From the NCBI RefSeq assembly GCF_025699065.1, contig NZ_JAILWF010000003.1, positions 1 to 64,000 on the forward strand: a DNA stretch of 64,000 nucleotides. Reading direction: 5' to 3'. The first letter of the stretch is position 1. Every line of letters begins with the position of its first letter. This DNA is from Nitrosarchaeum sp. (GTDB taxonomy: Archaea; Thermoproteota; Nitrososphaeria; Nitrososphaerales; Nitrosopumilaceae). Below the pieces are notes generated by a model. It saw nothing but the letters and a program-made list of their open reading frames with translations, was not told the DNA's origin and did no database searches. This document shows positions 14,504 through 23,209 of the stretch, one piece after another. Made by a program: the position numbers and the translations under genes.

Positions 14504-15180
14504 TATCCAAGACTTCCTATCAAAGGAACAATGTCTTTTTTAACACATACGATCATTGGAGTGTCTTTTTGTACATATTTTGAAACTCTTGTTTCTCTCA
14601 AATCCATTATCAAATCTTGAAAATCTCTAATTTCGTCCACTTCAAATGCTAACATGAAGTCTTCATCATGAATGCCAAAAGAATATGTTGTATTAAGTAT
14701 GATCTGTGGATATTTCCTACTGACTTCAATATGCTCATCCATTATTGATTGTCTTTCTTCTTTTGGTAGTAGATACCATTCTCTGGTTTTTGTAAATGGA
14801 TAAACTATTACATGTTTTTTCATTTCTTCATCTACAATAAACCCTAATGGTTTTCCAGACTTTATGTAGATTGAAGGTCTAGTGCAAGACAAATACGTTT
14901 TTGCTGGTATGATATATTTTCCAAAAACCGTTGTGTATAGTTTTTCTATTACCTTTTGAATCTCATCTACAGTTTTTGCTGCAAACCAAAACAAAAAGTC
15001 TGCATCATCTCTTAATCCTAATGTTGAATATGTTCTAAATTTTATTCCTGAATTTTTAATTACATTTTCTACTTCTTTTGCAGATTCAGCTTTAGCTAAA
15101 TCTGCCATCCATCTCCATTTGGGATCTACCTTGAAAAACGAGAAATTAAAAAAATACTGCTCTTCATTATTTGATTCCAT
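14503..15180 (-). CDS. Chlorite dismutase/HemQ family haem-binding protein
   Basis: The 225-residue protein has the two ferredoxin-like repeats of the Cld family and its central signature. YPFTKTREWYLLPKEER is followed by IMDEHIEVSRKYPQI and NTTYSFGIHDEDFMLAFE. The Y-P-F-x-K-x-x-x-W-Y stretch is shared with both HemQ (coproheme decarboxylase) and true chlorite dismutases. Since chlorite is unlikely here and tetrapyrrole genes are 3-6 kb away, a haem synthesis or haem-handling role is more likely. The archaeal Ahb route does not need HemQ, so a different haem-dependent activity is possible. It heads the operon with DUF1802 and the aldo-keto reductase. Confidence 0.87.
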   Translation of the reverse strand: MESNNEEQYFFNFSFFKVDPKWRWMADLAKAESAKEVENVIKNSGIKFRTYSTLGLRDDADFLFWFAAKTVDEIQKVIEKLYTTVFGKYIIPAKTYLSCTRPSIYIKSGKPLGFIVDEEMKKHVIVYPFTKTREWYLLPKEERQSIMDEHIEVSRKYPQIILNTTYSFGIHDEDFMLAFEVDEIRDFQDLIMDLRETRVSKYVQKDTPMIVCVKKDIVPLIGSLG

Positions 15181-15224
15181 GCTTTTCCATTTTTAAAACC
15201 CTATTTAAACAAAAACTAGATTCT

Positions 15225-15449
15225 CTAATCTTGTATTTGTATAATTTTTTGACTTGACTTATGTCCTGATTTTATTTGAATCATTGATGTTGAAACTTTG
15301 AAATGTTTTGCAATTTTTTTTATGATTTCTTTATTAGCTTTCCCTTTGATGGGTTTTGTTTTTATTCCTATGGTGATTTGGTCTTTCTCAATACTGAAAA
15401 ATTCTTTGTTAAACTCTACATTAACTTTGAATAGCAACAATGATATCAA
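15225..15449 (-). CDS. DUF167/YggU family protein
   Basis: This 74-residue protein shows the DUF167 pattern of two strands and two helices, with the family hallmarks IGIKTKPIKGKANKEIIKKIAKHF and a C-terminal IKSGHKSSQKIIQI. The function is unknown in all organisms. No ATG start fits: the frame is closed by a stop just upstream of TTG 15449, and further TTGs at 15440 and 15437 are possible. It lies between sufC and the Cld-like gene on the same strand. Confidence 0.8.
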   Translation of the reverse strand: MISLLLFKVNVEFNKEFFSIEKDQITIGIKTKPIKGKANKEIIKKIAKHFKVSTSMIQIKSGHKSSQKIIQIQD

Positions 15450-15492
15450 AAATCATTCATGTTTATTCTTTTTAAAAATATATTAAGATTGA

Positions 15493-16263
15493 TTATGCTT
15501 TTTGTTCTAAAACCCAATCATATCCTTCGCTTTCTAATTTGTCTGCAAGGGATGCGTCACCAGTCTTTAAAACTTGACCTCTTGCAAATACGTGGACATA
15601 ATCTAGTTTATCTAAAAATTTCAAAATTCTTGCATAATGTGTAATTACAATTATTGTAGAATCTTTTCCAGCAACCTTGCTAATTGCTTGTGCAACTGCT
15701 TGAACTGCATCGATGTCTAACCCAGAATCTGGTTCATCTAAAATTGAAATCTTTGGTTTTAAAACTGCCATCTGCAATACTTCGGCACGTTTCTTTTCTC
15801 CTCCTGAAAATCCCTCATTTAGATATCTTGAAAGAAACTCTTCTTTTAATCCAACCTTGTTTAAATTATCTTTGAGGTATTTCTGAAATTCTCTTACTGT
15901 GATGAATACTTCTCTATCGTCACCTTGAAGTGCTTTACTTAGTGAATTGTAAGCTGTTCTAAGAAAATGTGAAAAACCAACACCTGAAACTTCGGTAGGA
16001 TATTGAAATCCTAAGAATAATCCTTTTTTTGCACGCTCATCAGCTGATAATTCTAAAATGCTTTCACCATCTAACAAAATATCTCCTTTAGTAACTTCGT
16101 ATTTTGGATGTGCAAGTAATGTATATGCTAAAGTACTTTTTCCAGAACCGTTTGGTCCCATGATTGCATGTACTTCTCCTGGACCTGTTTTCAGATTTAC
16201 TCCTTTGAGAATTTCTTTACCCTCACGAGTAACATGAAGATCTTTAATCTCAAGTACTGCCAT
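15493..16263 (-). CDS. sufC: Fe-S cluster assembly ATPase SufC
   Basis: This 256-residue ABC ATPase powers the SufBCD scaffold for iron-sulphur cluster assembly. Walker A is GPNGSGKSTLAYTLL (about 36-46), the signature motif is FSGGEKKRAEVLQ (about 148), and Walker B is KISILDEPDSGLDIDA, with the SufC-specific DSGLDIDAV. The switch His is in VITHYAR. The length is standard. sufB and sufD are not adjacent in this window, so sufC is separated from its partners here, or they lie elsewhere. Confidence 0.96.
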   Translation of the reverse strand: MAVLEIKDLHVTREGKEILKGVNLKTGPGEVHAIMGPNGSGKSTLAYTLLAHPKYEVTKGDILLDGESILELSADERAKKGLFLGFQYPTEVSGVGFSHFLRTAYNSLSKALQGDDREVFITVREFQKYLKDNLNKVGLKEEFLSRYLNEGFSGGEKKRAEVLQMAVLKPKISILDEPDSGLDIDAVQAVAQAISKVAGKDSTIIVITHYARILKFLDKLDYVHVFARGQVLKTGDASLADKLESEGYDWVLEQKA

Positions 16264-16351
16264 AATTCAATTTTGATTCTTTCTATATATAATACCGACG
16301 AAATTTAGCTAATCCTAATAGAATTTTCTAAAATAAATAATAAAATGAAAA

Positions 16352-16362
16352 GGGGGGGGGGG
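16352..16362. repeat. Homopolymer of 11 G (C on the coding strand) next to the tfb stop
   Basis: Eleven consecutive G on the plus strand, one base from the TAA of tfb. Such a run is striking in an AT-rich genome and is a typical slippage tract or sequencing-error spot. It lies just outside the coding frame, so length changes would alter only the 3' UTR. Confidence 0.9.
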
Positions 16363-16363
16363 A

Positions 16364-17320
16364 TTAAAATTTGGCCAGAGATGGTCTCAAAGTAATTTTG
16401 AGTTTATAACATGTTAGAATCTCTTTACATCTGTTTCTGATTGTTACTTCTGTGACACCTGCAATACTTGAGACGTCTCTTTGAAGGACATTTTGTCCTA
16501 ACAAAACTGAGGCTACATACAGATATGCGGCTGCAATTCCATTTGGTGCTTTTCCGTCTGCAATATTACTGTCTTTAGTTTTTTCTGCTATTTCTAAGGC
16601 TAGTCTTTCAACTCTAACTTCAGTTTGTGTCATGTTTGCAATCTTTGAGATGTATTTGTTCATAGTAACAACTGGGGCGCTTATTTGACCCATTTCCATT
16701 ACCATGGTTCTATAGTATTTTGCTGCAAGTTTTGTTTTTGACTTGACATCTTTTGGTGCACATATTCCTCTACAAATTTCTTCTAATGATCTTACAACGT
16801 CGCATTGTTTACATGCCATGTAGATTGTAGCAGCTGTAATGCTTGATACAGATTTTCCTTTTACTTCTACATGTCCATCCAAGTTTCTGTAAATCATAGA
16901 AGCTGTTTCCAAGACATTTTTTGAAAGATTTAGACCATCACATGTCTCACCCATTTTTGATAAAACATTTGCTAACCTTCTTTCTCTTGGTGAAGAAACG
17001 CGTACCCTTTGTTGCCATTTTCTGAGATTGTGCATTTGATTAGCAACTTGATGGTTGATTGTTTTTCCACTAAAGTCCTTTGTGCTAATTGATATCTCAG
17101 TTGTTATTCCCAAATCATGTTGAGAATAAGTTGTTTGTCCTGTTGCTCTTGCTAGCTTCATCTTGTCTTCGAGATTTGAGCTCTTTGTTTCTGGACCATA
17201 ATCTACCATCTGATCTGCAACAACTACGCCGCAACCAGAGCAGATTATTTCACCATTCTGAATGTCATCTACTAATGATGATTTACATTCAGGACAGCTT
17301 TGGGTTTGTAATATGTTCAT
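16364..17320 (-). CDS. tfb: Transcription initiation factor B (TFB)
   Basis: The 318-residue archaeal TFIIB homologue recruits RNA polymerase to TBP-bound promoters. An N-terminal zinc ribbon (CPEC...CSGCGVVV, residues 9-32) is followed by the B-reader/linker and two cyclin repeats (about 120-215 and 220-315). The second ends in a helix-turn-helix (VSSIAGVTEVTIRNRCKEI) that reads the BRE element. The length is normal. Its ATG overlaps the gar1 stop by four bases, so gar1 and tfb are co-translated. Thaumarchaea usually have several TFBs; this one looks like a full-length standard copy. Confidence 0.97.
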   Translation of the reverse strand: MNILQTQSCPECKSSLVDDIQNGEIICSGCGVVVADQMVDYGPETKSSNLEDKMKLARATGQTTYSQHDLGITTEISISTKDFSGKTINHQVANQMHNLRKWQQRVRVSSPRERRLANVLSKMGETCDGLNLSKNVLETASMIYRNLDGHVEVKGKSVSSITAATIYMACKQCDVVRSLEEICRGICAPKDVKSKTKLAAKYYRTMVMEMGQISAPVVTMNKYISKIANMTQTEVRVERLALEIAEKTKDSNIADGKAPNGIAAAYLYVASVLLGQNVLQRDVSSIAGVTEVTIRNRCKEILTCYKLKITLRPSLAKF

Positions 17321-17583
17321 TTTCTTCTTCTCCTAAATTTTTGTGTGTTTGCAGGAGAATGTTCAAATGCAAAAACGCTTTTGCCAATGTATTTTTTGAT
17401 GTTATTTGTTAATGGAGTTGCTGACGCAAACGGTCTTTTTATTGGACCGATTAGTTCCATTATTTTTGCTACTTTAGTTCCTGTCTCGTCACAGAGTATT
17501 ACTCCTTCATCTAACTTTTCAGTTAGCTGAATGATCACTCTGCCGCTACCGGCTAAGTGCATTATTTCACCTACCTCCTGCAA
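17317..17583 (-). CDS. gar1: H/ACA RNP protein Gar1
   Basis: The 88-residue protein has the Gar1/Naf1 beta-barrel pattern: an EVGEIMHLAGSGRVIIQL start, GVILCDETGTKVAKIMELIGPIKRPFASATP in the middle, and a basic tail (FRRRRK). Gar1 binds the pseudouridine synthase Cbf5 and helps product release in guide-RNA-directed pseudouridylation of rRNA. The KRPFAS/A-x-P stretch is typical of the family. The gene lies immediately upstream of tfb with overlapping stop and start codons and downstream of srp19. Confidence 0.9.
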   Translation of the reverse strand: MQEVGEIMHLAGSGRVIIQLTEKLDEGVILCDETGTKVAKIMELIGPIKRPFASATPLTNNIKKYIGKSVFAFEHSPANTQKFRRRRK

Positions 17584-17657
17584 TTAGAAATTGTAATCAT
17601 GATATTGTTATCATAGACTTCTGTCAACTTTACTTTAGCTAAGAGCTAGATTTGATT

Positions 17658-17957
17658 TTATTTTGTTTGCTTGGCTCTTTTTGAAACTAATTTTTCTGAA
17701 ATCTTGTTAAGAATATTTGTCTTACTAGTTCCTTTTGGTAAAATTATGTAGCCCGACCTGACATATGGTCTTCTTGGAAATCTTACTTTTTCATCAGTCT
17801 CTGTGATTTCAAATCCTGCTGCTTGTGCAGCTTCTGTTAATTCTTTTAGTGAAGGATCAAAAACACATTTCTCTTTTTCTAATTTCCTTCCTTTATCTCT
17901 TGGTAATGTCTTGTTAAAATAATCTAGCCAGATTACGACATGTTCGTAATCTTTCAT
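17658..17957 (-). CDS. srp19: Signal recognition particle 19 kDa protein
   Basis: The 99-residue SRP19 binds SRP RNA and promotes SRP54 loading. Recognisable elements are the N-terminal HVVIWLDYFNKTLPRDKGRKL, the central LTEAAQAAGFEITETDEKVRFPRRPYVRSGYIIL and the lysine-rich C-terminus. Length and motif order match archaeal SRP19. Four bases separate its ATG from the rps8e stop, so the two genes are probably translated together. SRP54 is encoded 10 kb away. Confidence 0.95.
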   Translation of the reverse strand: MKDYEHVVIWLDYFNKTLPRDKGRKLEKEKCVFDPSLKELTEAAQAAGFEITETDEKVRFPRRPYVRSGYIILPKGTSKTNILNKISEKLVSKRAKQTK

Positions 17958-17961
17958 TTTA

Positions 17962-18342
17962 TCACTTTATTAAAACTGCGTTAACTATTCCTGTTTGTCC
18001 TGGTTTAGAAACTACTCTGCATTTTCCTGCATCTGTTTCTAATATCGCACCTTTTGTAATGATGCCTCTTCTTTGATAATCATTGTTTGTAGCATTTTCT
18101 AATACTTTGAGAATTTTAATTTTCTTAACTTTGGAATCTCCTGTTGCTAAGTTTACAAAATCAATTGTTTTCAAAGCTGTTTTTTTATTATTTCCTCTTA
18201 CTCTTCTGGTAATTGTTATTTGTGCACCTGTGACTGATTCATTTGGATATCTATCGATTTCGTATTTTCTTCTAATCCTTGCTGGCTTTCTTCTACCTCC
18301 AGTTATTTTACTGGTTGCAAGATTTTCTACTGATTTTCGCAC
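17962..18342 (-). CDS. rps8e: Ribosomal protein S8e
   Basis: The 126-residue small-subunit protein has the S8e hallmarks near its N-terminus, KITGGRRKPARIRRKYEIDRYPNES, and the C-terminal IITKGAILETDAGKCRVVSKPGQTGIVNAVLI. It is present only in archaea and eukaryotes. It is first in the group S8e-srp19-gar1-tfb on this strand, an arrangement mixing ribosome and RNA-processing genes. Confidence 0.97.
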   Translation of the reverse strand: MRKSVENLATSKITGGRRKPARIRRKYEIDRYPNESVTGAQITITRRVRGNNKKTALKTIDFVNLATGDSKVKKIKILKVLENATNNDYQRRGIITKGAILETDAGKCRVVSKPGQTGIVNAVLIK

Positions 18343-18403
18343 GAATGCTCTTTTAATTACTCTAATTTATACAAAACGCAAAAAATAGGCTTAGATAATT
18401 TGT

Positions 18404-18982
18404 TTAGTTTAGTTTTGTGATTATTTCAGGTGAGGAGTTTGTTTCTGACATCTTTGCTGTTTTTCTAACTTTGGAAAACAGTCTTTGTTTGAGATTTTCT
18501 ACATCTCCTTGTATGCCAAAATATTTTTGGAATTTTTCTGTTGTATTGTAAATTTTTAATCTACCTACATTTTGATGAGTGATAAAGTCTAACTGCCTTA
18601 ATTCTTTAAGATGTTCGTATACTCCAGAACCTCTAGTTTCAACAAGTTGTTTTGATGAAATTGGTTGCATATATGCAATATATGATAATGTCTTTAGGGT
18701 TGCATTTGGAAGAATGGGTTTTGATGCATATCTTTTGATTGTTGAACTGTATTCTGGTTTTAATTGAAATACATATGAACCGTCAGGTAGTGTAACTATC
18801 TCCAATGCCTTAAATGCTGATTTTGTCTTTTTCATTAACTCGTTGAGAATTTCGTATGTTTTTGTTCGTGACTCTGTGCCTGAAGCTCTGATCAGATCCT
18901 CTATTTTTAAGGGTCTTCCTGCAGAATAAAGGGCTGCTTCAATTTTAGCTATTGCTTCATCATTTGAATTGTTTTTTGTCAA
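18404..18982 (-). CDS. scpB: Chromosome segregation protein ScpB
   Basis: This 192-residue condensin subunit has two winged-helix domains. The start DEAIAKIEAALYSAGRPLKIEDLIRASG and the middle LPNATLKTLSYIAYMQPISSKQLVETRGSGVYEHLKEL are typical for ScpB (kleisin-interacting WHD). With SMC and ScpA it forms the chromosome-compacting complex. scpA lies 53 bp upstream on the same strand. SMC is not in the window. A Ser/Asn-rich tail ends the protein. Confidence 0.92.
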   Translation of the reverse strand: MTKNNSNDEAIAKIEAALYSAGRPLKIEDLIRASGTESRTKTYEILNELMKKTKSAFKALEIVTLPDGSYVFQLKPEYSSTIKRYASKPILPNATLKTLSYIAYMQPISSKQLVETRGSGVYEHLKELRQLDFITHQNVGRLKIYNTTEKFQKYFGIQGDVENLKQRLFSKVRKTAKMSETNSSPEIITKLN

Positions 18983-19035
18983 TTATCTGTTTTTCCTACA
19001 AAATCTACTTAAAGAAATCCTTTCTTCATTTTTGA

Positions 19036-19710
19036 TCAGTTTGTTAACTTCTCCTTTATCAGAATGATTTTGATGTCGTCTTCTATTTGTTCCAAGTCTA
19101 TTTTTTCATCTCTTGCCAAAAATAGAATTGCAAAAAAACATCTAATTGAATCAACTCCATCAAGATCTTTTATTATGTCCTGAAGCATACCGTGTCCTAA
19201 ATCTGTAATTTTTTTAATAATCAAATCTTCGTATTTTCCAATAATGTTTTCAAGAGAAATAAAATACTCCTGAAAATCTGGAGCTTCTATTGGTTCTATA
19301 TTCAGCTTATTTCTTCTGGATTGTGGATTGGCTATTGTACCAATCAAATTTTGTAGTAATCCTAACAAATCATCTAATGAAACAGGATAGGTTGATTCGT
19401 GTCTATATGGTATATCGATTAACTCTATGTCTACATCGGTTCTTTGTCTAATTGGTTTTTTCTCCATTGCAGCACGTTGTAATGCAAAAATACTTTCTAC
19501 CTTCATTCTATAAATCAAAGAAGATGATAATGCGGCCATTCCTGCAACTCTAAGATCTTTTTTCCCACTTTTTTCAAGAATTTTAATTAATAAATCAAGA
19601 ATTTGAATAAGATCAATATCCCACACATCTTTTTTAGCAACAGATGACGGATTAAACAAAATATTTACAGGTGCTTGTGAAATGCCATCAGGAGTCTGTT
19701 CTTCATTCAC
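19036..19710 (-). CDS. scpA: Chromosome segregation kleisin ScpA
   Basis: The 224-residue protein has the N-terminal kleisin helix that contacts the SMC neck (DVWDIDLIQILDLLIKIL), a conserved VAGMAALSSSLIYRMKVE segment, a charged linker, and a C-terminal winged-helix region (IRCFFAILFLARDEKIDLEQ) that contacts the SMC head. It is shorter than bacterial ScpA but normal for archaea. It lies just upstream of scpB and divergent from the alcohol dehydrogenase gene. Confidence 0.9.
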   Translation of the reverse strand: MNEEQTPDGISQAPVNILFNPSSVAKKDVWDIDLIQILDLLIKILEKSGKKDLRVAGMAALSSSLIYRMKVESIFALQRAAMEKKPIRQRTDVDIELIDIPYRHESTYPVSLDDLLGLLQNLIGTIANPQSRRNKLNIEPIEAPDFQEYFISLENIIGKYEDLIIKKITDLGHGMLQDIIKDLDGVDSIRCFFAILFLARDEKIDLEQIEDDIKIILIKEKLTN

Positions 19711-19805
19711 ATACTTTGTCTATCTTTATTCAATAATATCTTAGGGCTCTATTTTTTTCTTTTATCCAGTCAACTCTTATATTGTTAAGACAGAATTATA
19801 TCATT

Positions 19806-20858
19806 ATGAAATCTGCTAGGATTACTGGTCCTAATGAGCCTTTAGTGCTTGTTGAAACAGAAACTCCTCATCCTAAAGATAATCAAGTTCTAGTCAAAGT
19901 TAAAGCCGTAGGCGTATGTCATAGTGATCTGCACCTTTGGGAGGGTGGATATGATTTAGGTGATGGTAAATTTATGAAAGTGACTGATAGGGGAGTGAAA
20001 TATCCTGTAACTCCTGGACATGAAATTGTTGGAACTGTGGAAGAATCAGGTAATAATGTAAAGGGTTATTCAAAAGGTGATGAAGTTTTAGTTTATCCTT
20101 GGATCGGATGTGGTGTATGCCCTGCTTGTAAAGTAGAAAATGAAAATTTATGTGATGCGCCAAAATCTCTTGGTGTTTTTCAAGATGGTGGATATTCTCA
20201 ATACTCGCTTGTTCCTCATTTCAAATATTTGGCAAAACTAAATGGTGTGGATCCAGAATCTGCAACTTCACTTGCATGTTCCGGTTTAACAGCTTACAAT
20301 GCAATTAAAAAATCAAATCAAAATTCCCCTGAGTTTTTGGTAATAATTGGTGCAGGTGGATTGGGTTTGATGGGAGTACAAATTGCACACTCTATTACAA
20401 AATCTAAAATTATTTGTGTAGATTTAGATGATCAAAAATTAGAAATAGCAAAAAAAATGGGTGCTGATTTTGTTTTCAATTCCAAAGATCCTGATACTAC
20501 TCAAAAAATAATTTCAACTTGTAATGGAAAAGGTGCTGACAGTGTTGTTGATTTTGTAAATGCTCCTCCCACTGCAAAAATGGGATTAGCAGTTCTAAGA
20601 AAGAGAGGGAATCTTGTTTTAGTTGGTTTGTTTGGGGGATCTATGGAGCTGTCTCTGGTTACAATTCCTTTAAAATCTATTGTAATTCAAGGAGCCTACA
20701 CTGGAAATTATACTGATATGGTTGAACTGTTAGATTTAGCTCGAAAAGGAACAATTAATCCAATGATTTCGAAGAGATATTCTCTTGATGCTGCAAACAC
20801 TGCTTTAGAGGATCTTAAAGCACGTAAGATTGTCGGACGTGCAGTGATTAATCCTTGA
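19806..20858 (+). CDS. Zinc-dependent alcohol dehydrogenase (MDR family)
   Basis: The 350-residue medium-chain dehydrogenase has catalytic zinc ligands in GVCHSDLHLWEGG and GHEIVGTVEESG and the four structural-zinc cysteines in CGVCPACKVENENLC. The NAD(P) site is IGAGGLGLMGVQIA followed by ICVDLDDQKLEIAKKMGAD, whose acidic residue favours NAD. I use the ATG at 19806 (MKSARITG) instead of an in-frame TTG at 19782, because a TTATATT element lies about 26 bases before it. The substrate is not evident; ADHs of this type act on primary or branched alcohols. It stands alone and divergent from scpA. Confidence 0.93.
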   Translation: MKSARITGPNEPLVLVETETPHPKDNQVLVKVKAVGVCHSDLHLWEGGYDLGDGKFMKVTDRGVKYPVTPGHEIVGTVEESGNNVKGYSKGDEVLVYPWIGCGVCPACKVENENLCDAPKSLGVFQDGGYSQYSLVPHFKYLAKLNGVDPESATSLACSGLTAYNAIKKSNQNSPEFLVIIGAGGLGLMGVQIAHSITKSKIICVDLDDQKLEIAKKMGADFVFNSKDPDTTQKIISTCNGKGADSVVDFVNAPPTAKMGLAVLRKRGNLVLVGLFGGSMELSLVTIPLKSIVIQGAYTGNYTDMVELLDLARKGTINPMISKRYSLDAANTALEDLKARKIVGRAVINP

Positions 20859-20904
20859 TCCGATACTACAAAATGTTATAAAATAAAAAAATTATACCGT
20901 GATT

Positions 20905-21657
20905 ATGACTTCCAAGGTAAATTATGAAGTGGCATTAACTCATTTGAAAAATAAACAATTCATCACCGCTCATAATTTATTTCTAAATCAAGCTGAATCT
21001 ATGAAAAAAACTGAATATCTAAAGTCTGCTTTCTTGTACATGTTAGCTGCAGAATGTAAAACTAGGCAAAGTAAAGAATCCAAAGAAGAAATTGAAAAAG
21101 CTTGTAACTTATTTTTAGAATACTCGAAAAATAAAACGTCAAAAAATATTCAAGGCGCATTGTTATGTGCTGCAAAATGCCTGTTAATTCTTGGTGAATA
21201 TGATAAAGCAAAAATTTCATATCAAAAAGCAAAATCGATGATTTCTTCAACCATTGAAGTTTTTAGACCTGTTGTAATTATTGACGATAGTAAAGCTGTA
21301 TCGATGAAACTAAAAAATTATGTAGAAAAATTAGGATATGGTGAAATTTTACTTTATGAAAATGGAAAAGATGGAATAAAAGGTTGTCAAAAACTATTTT
21401 CTACAAATAAAAATCCAATCGTGCTTTTAGATATGGGACTTCCTGATTTAGAAGGAGACGTGGTTGCTACAAAGTTATTAAAAGAAAATCTTGATCTACA
21501 AATTATTGTAATTACAGCGGATGAAAAAACTACTCAGCGAGTAAATAAGACAATTAGTTCTGGGGTATCTGCATTTATTCAAAAACCATTCACTCTTGAT
21601 GAAATACAAAAAGCAATTAGTATTGCTGAATCTGAATATTCCTTATTACAACAATAA
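20905..21657 (+). CDS. Response regulator with N-terminal TPR-like helical domain
   Basis: Residues 1-120 are helical with TPR-like pairs (NYEVALTHLKNKQFITAHNLFLNQAES and GEYDKAKISYQKAKSM). Residues 125-245 form a CheY-type receiver: acidic pair IIDDS, phosphorylatable Asp in VLLDMGLPD, Thr in VITADE and Lys in QKPF. There is no DNA-binding output, so signalling is probably by protein contact through the TPR part. No histidine kinase is adjacent. The ATG at 20905 follows TTATAAAAT by about 26 bases; a GTG at 20899 is also in frame. Its stop overlaps the convergent AsnC-type gene by 12 bases. Confidence 0.88.
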   Translation: MTSKVNYEVALTHLKNKQFITAHNLFLNQAESMKKTEYLKSAFLYMLAAECKTRQSKESKEEIEKACNLFLEYSKNKTSKNIQGALLCAAKCLLILGEYDKAKISYQKAKSMISSTIEVFRPVVIIDDSKAVSMKLKNYVEKLGYGEILLYENGKDGIKGCQKLFSTNKNPIVLLDMGLPDLEGDVVATKLLKENLDLQIIVITADEKTTQRVNKTISSGVSAFIQKPFTLDEIQKAISIAESEYSLLQQ

Positions 21658-22146
21658 TAATGACATGTTTAAAATATTCACATCTTTGATATCTACTACG
21701 TTTATTCTGTAATCTATTAATTCGTCAGAAAACTTCTCAACAATTTTCTGTGCCGTATTTGACTTTCCAGAATCAACTTGTATAATTACTAACATATTCC
21801 ACTCTCCATCCATGTTTGCAATAAGAAGATAATTATCTAATTTTGTAATGAATTCTTTAATTGAATCTTTAATCGAGTCTAGTGATTTTGATGGTTTTAA
21901 TTTCATTAAGATGGTTTGATATTCATTAATTCCAGATACGTCTGTTAGTACAGCTTTGTATCCTTTGATGATCCCGCTTTTTTCTAATCTTTCTATTCTC
22001 TTTCTAATTGTTCTATCTGATACATCATGACCCGATTTTTTTAATTCTGATGCAATTTCTTTAGATGGTGTTCTTGCATTGTTGTTAAGAATTTCAATGA
22101 TTTTTTGGTCTACTTTATCTAAATCTGACCACACGTCATCACTCAT
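21646..22146 (-). CDS. Lrp/AsnC family transcriptional regulator
   Basis: The 166-residue protein has an N-terminal winged helix-turn-helix (LDKVDQKIIEILNNNARTPSKEIASEL...VSDRTIRKRIERLEKSGIIKGY, residues 8-68) and a C-terminal RAM/AsnC ligand domain. Its end NVVDIKDVNILNMSLLLL is divergent from the classical motif, so the effector is not predictable. Thaumarchaea have many such regulators. Its 3' end overlaps the convergent response-regulator gene, which could give antisense interference between the two transcripts. Confidence 0.92.
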   Translation of the reverse strand: MSDDVWSDLDKVDQKIIEILNNNARTPSKEIASELKKSGHDVSDRTIRKRIERLEKSGIIKGYKAVLTDVSGINEYQTILMKLKPSKSLDSIKDSIKEFITKLDNYLLIANMDGEWNMLVIIQVDSGKSNTAQKIVEKFSDELIDYRINVVDIKDVNILNMSLLLL

Positions 22147-22215
22147 AGAAGAATGATCTTTTACATGCTTTTGAATTTTTGCTTAAAACATCACTAACAT
22201 GTTTGATTTCTCTAT

Positions 22216-22779
22216 CTATTCTTCTAGAATCCAGCCTGTTTTTATTTTACTTGTATCTGATTCTTCTCCGATCCCAGTAGCATATCTCCATATGAGAGGC
22301 GCGTCTGTTATCATTTTTGTTTTGATTTTTAATAATGATTCTATTTCTGAATTCAAATTTTTATCTGCGGTACCATGTTCTTTGCAAAATTTACATTTTT
22401 GATCTAGTGTTATTGGATCTGATTCTATTAATGGATAAGTCATACATGCAAGAGGTCGTTTATTGTATATTTTGCATGGAAATCCACCATGAGGTGATCT
22501 ATCTGATGTTTTAGTATCTAAAAATGGGCATGTGTTCCCATTTGGTTCTATTCCCATTAATTGATATGCTAATATCTTTGTTGGACTAGATTCTCCATTT
22601 TCTGATATTCCTATTCTTGGTAAAATTGATATTTCTAATCCATTTATTTTTGCAAGACCTTCTATCCTTTCTTTTTCTTCAGGTAGTATTAACACTCCAA
22701 TCTTTCCAAATTTTTTATTGGGATAATATTCTCTTTCGATACAACACTGAGAACAGTCCTTAATACAACTAAATTCCAT
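22216..22779 (-). CDS. YkgJ-type cysteine-cluster protein (putative zinc/iron-binding)
   Basis: The 187-residue protein begins with the CxxCC cluster typical of the YkgJ/UPF0153 family (CIKDCSQCC). It continues with NTCPFLD and FPCKIYNKRPLACMTYPL, the conserved second and third cysteine groups, then CKFCKEHG. The eight-plus cysteines probably bind a metal, perhaps an Fe-S cluster or zinc. The biochemical role of the family is not settled. It lies alone, divergent from aIF1A. Confidence 0.85.
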   Translation of the reverse strand: MEFSCIKDCSQCCIEREYYPNKKFGKIGVLILPEEKERIEGLAKINGLEISILPRIGISENGESSPTKILAYQLMGIEPNGNTCPFLDTKTSDRSPHGGFPCKIYNKRPLACMTYPLIESDPITLDQKCKFCKEHGTADKNLNSEIESLLKIKTKMITDAPLIWRYATGIGEESDTSKIKTGWILEE

Positions 22780-22897
22780 GAGATATTTTTATTCTATACG
22801 AATAAAATTCCTTGTAAGTGTTAAATTTATAAAAAACTTCTAATATTTTTGTTCAAATAATCCCCACAGTTATATGCTCATAACTGTAGTGTATGCT

Positions 22898-23209
22898 ATG
22901 GGTAAACGCCAAGTCAAAAACGAAAGTGCCTTAAAAGAAATACGTTTGCCTGAAGAAGGTGAGATGTTTGGTCGTGTTCTTAAAATGCTTGGAGGTGAAA
23001 ACGTAATGGTAAAATGTACCGATGGTGTTACCCGAAGAGGTAGAATTCGAGGTAAACTGAAGCGTAGAGTTTGGATACGCGATAATGACATTGTCATAAT
23101 TGCACCTTGGGATTTTAATGAGGCTGAACGGGGTGACATTGTTTGGAGATTTACCTTACCACAAGTTGAATGGTTAAAAGATAACAATCACATTGCCAAA
23201 GACTTCTAA
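22898..23209 (+). CDS. Translation initiation factor aIF1A
   Basis: The 103-residue S1-like OB-fold factor promotes scanning and start-codon selection on the 30S subunit. Diagnostic segments are MGKRQVKNE at the start, EIRLPEEGEMFGRVLKMLGGENVMVKCTDGVTRRGRIRGKLKRRVWIRDND and WDFNEAERGDIVWRFT. The ATG at 22898 matches the family N-terminus and lies about 26 bases after TTATATG. An upstream in-frame ATG at 22874 would overlap this box and add eight non-conserved residues. Confidence 0.95.
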   Translation: MGKRQVKNESALKEIRLPEEGEMFGRVLKMLGGENVMVKCTDGVTRRGRIRGKLKRRVWIRDNDIVIIAPWDFNEAERGDIVWRFTLPQVEWLKDNNHIAKDF

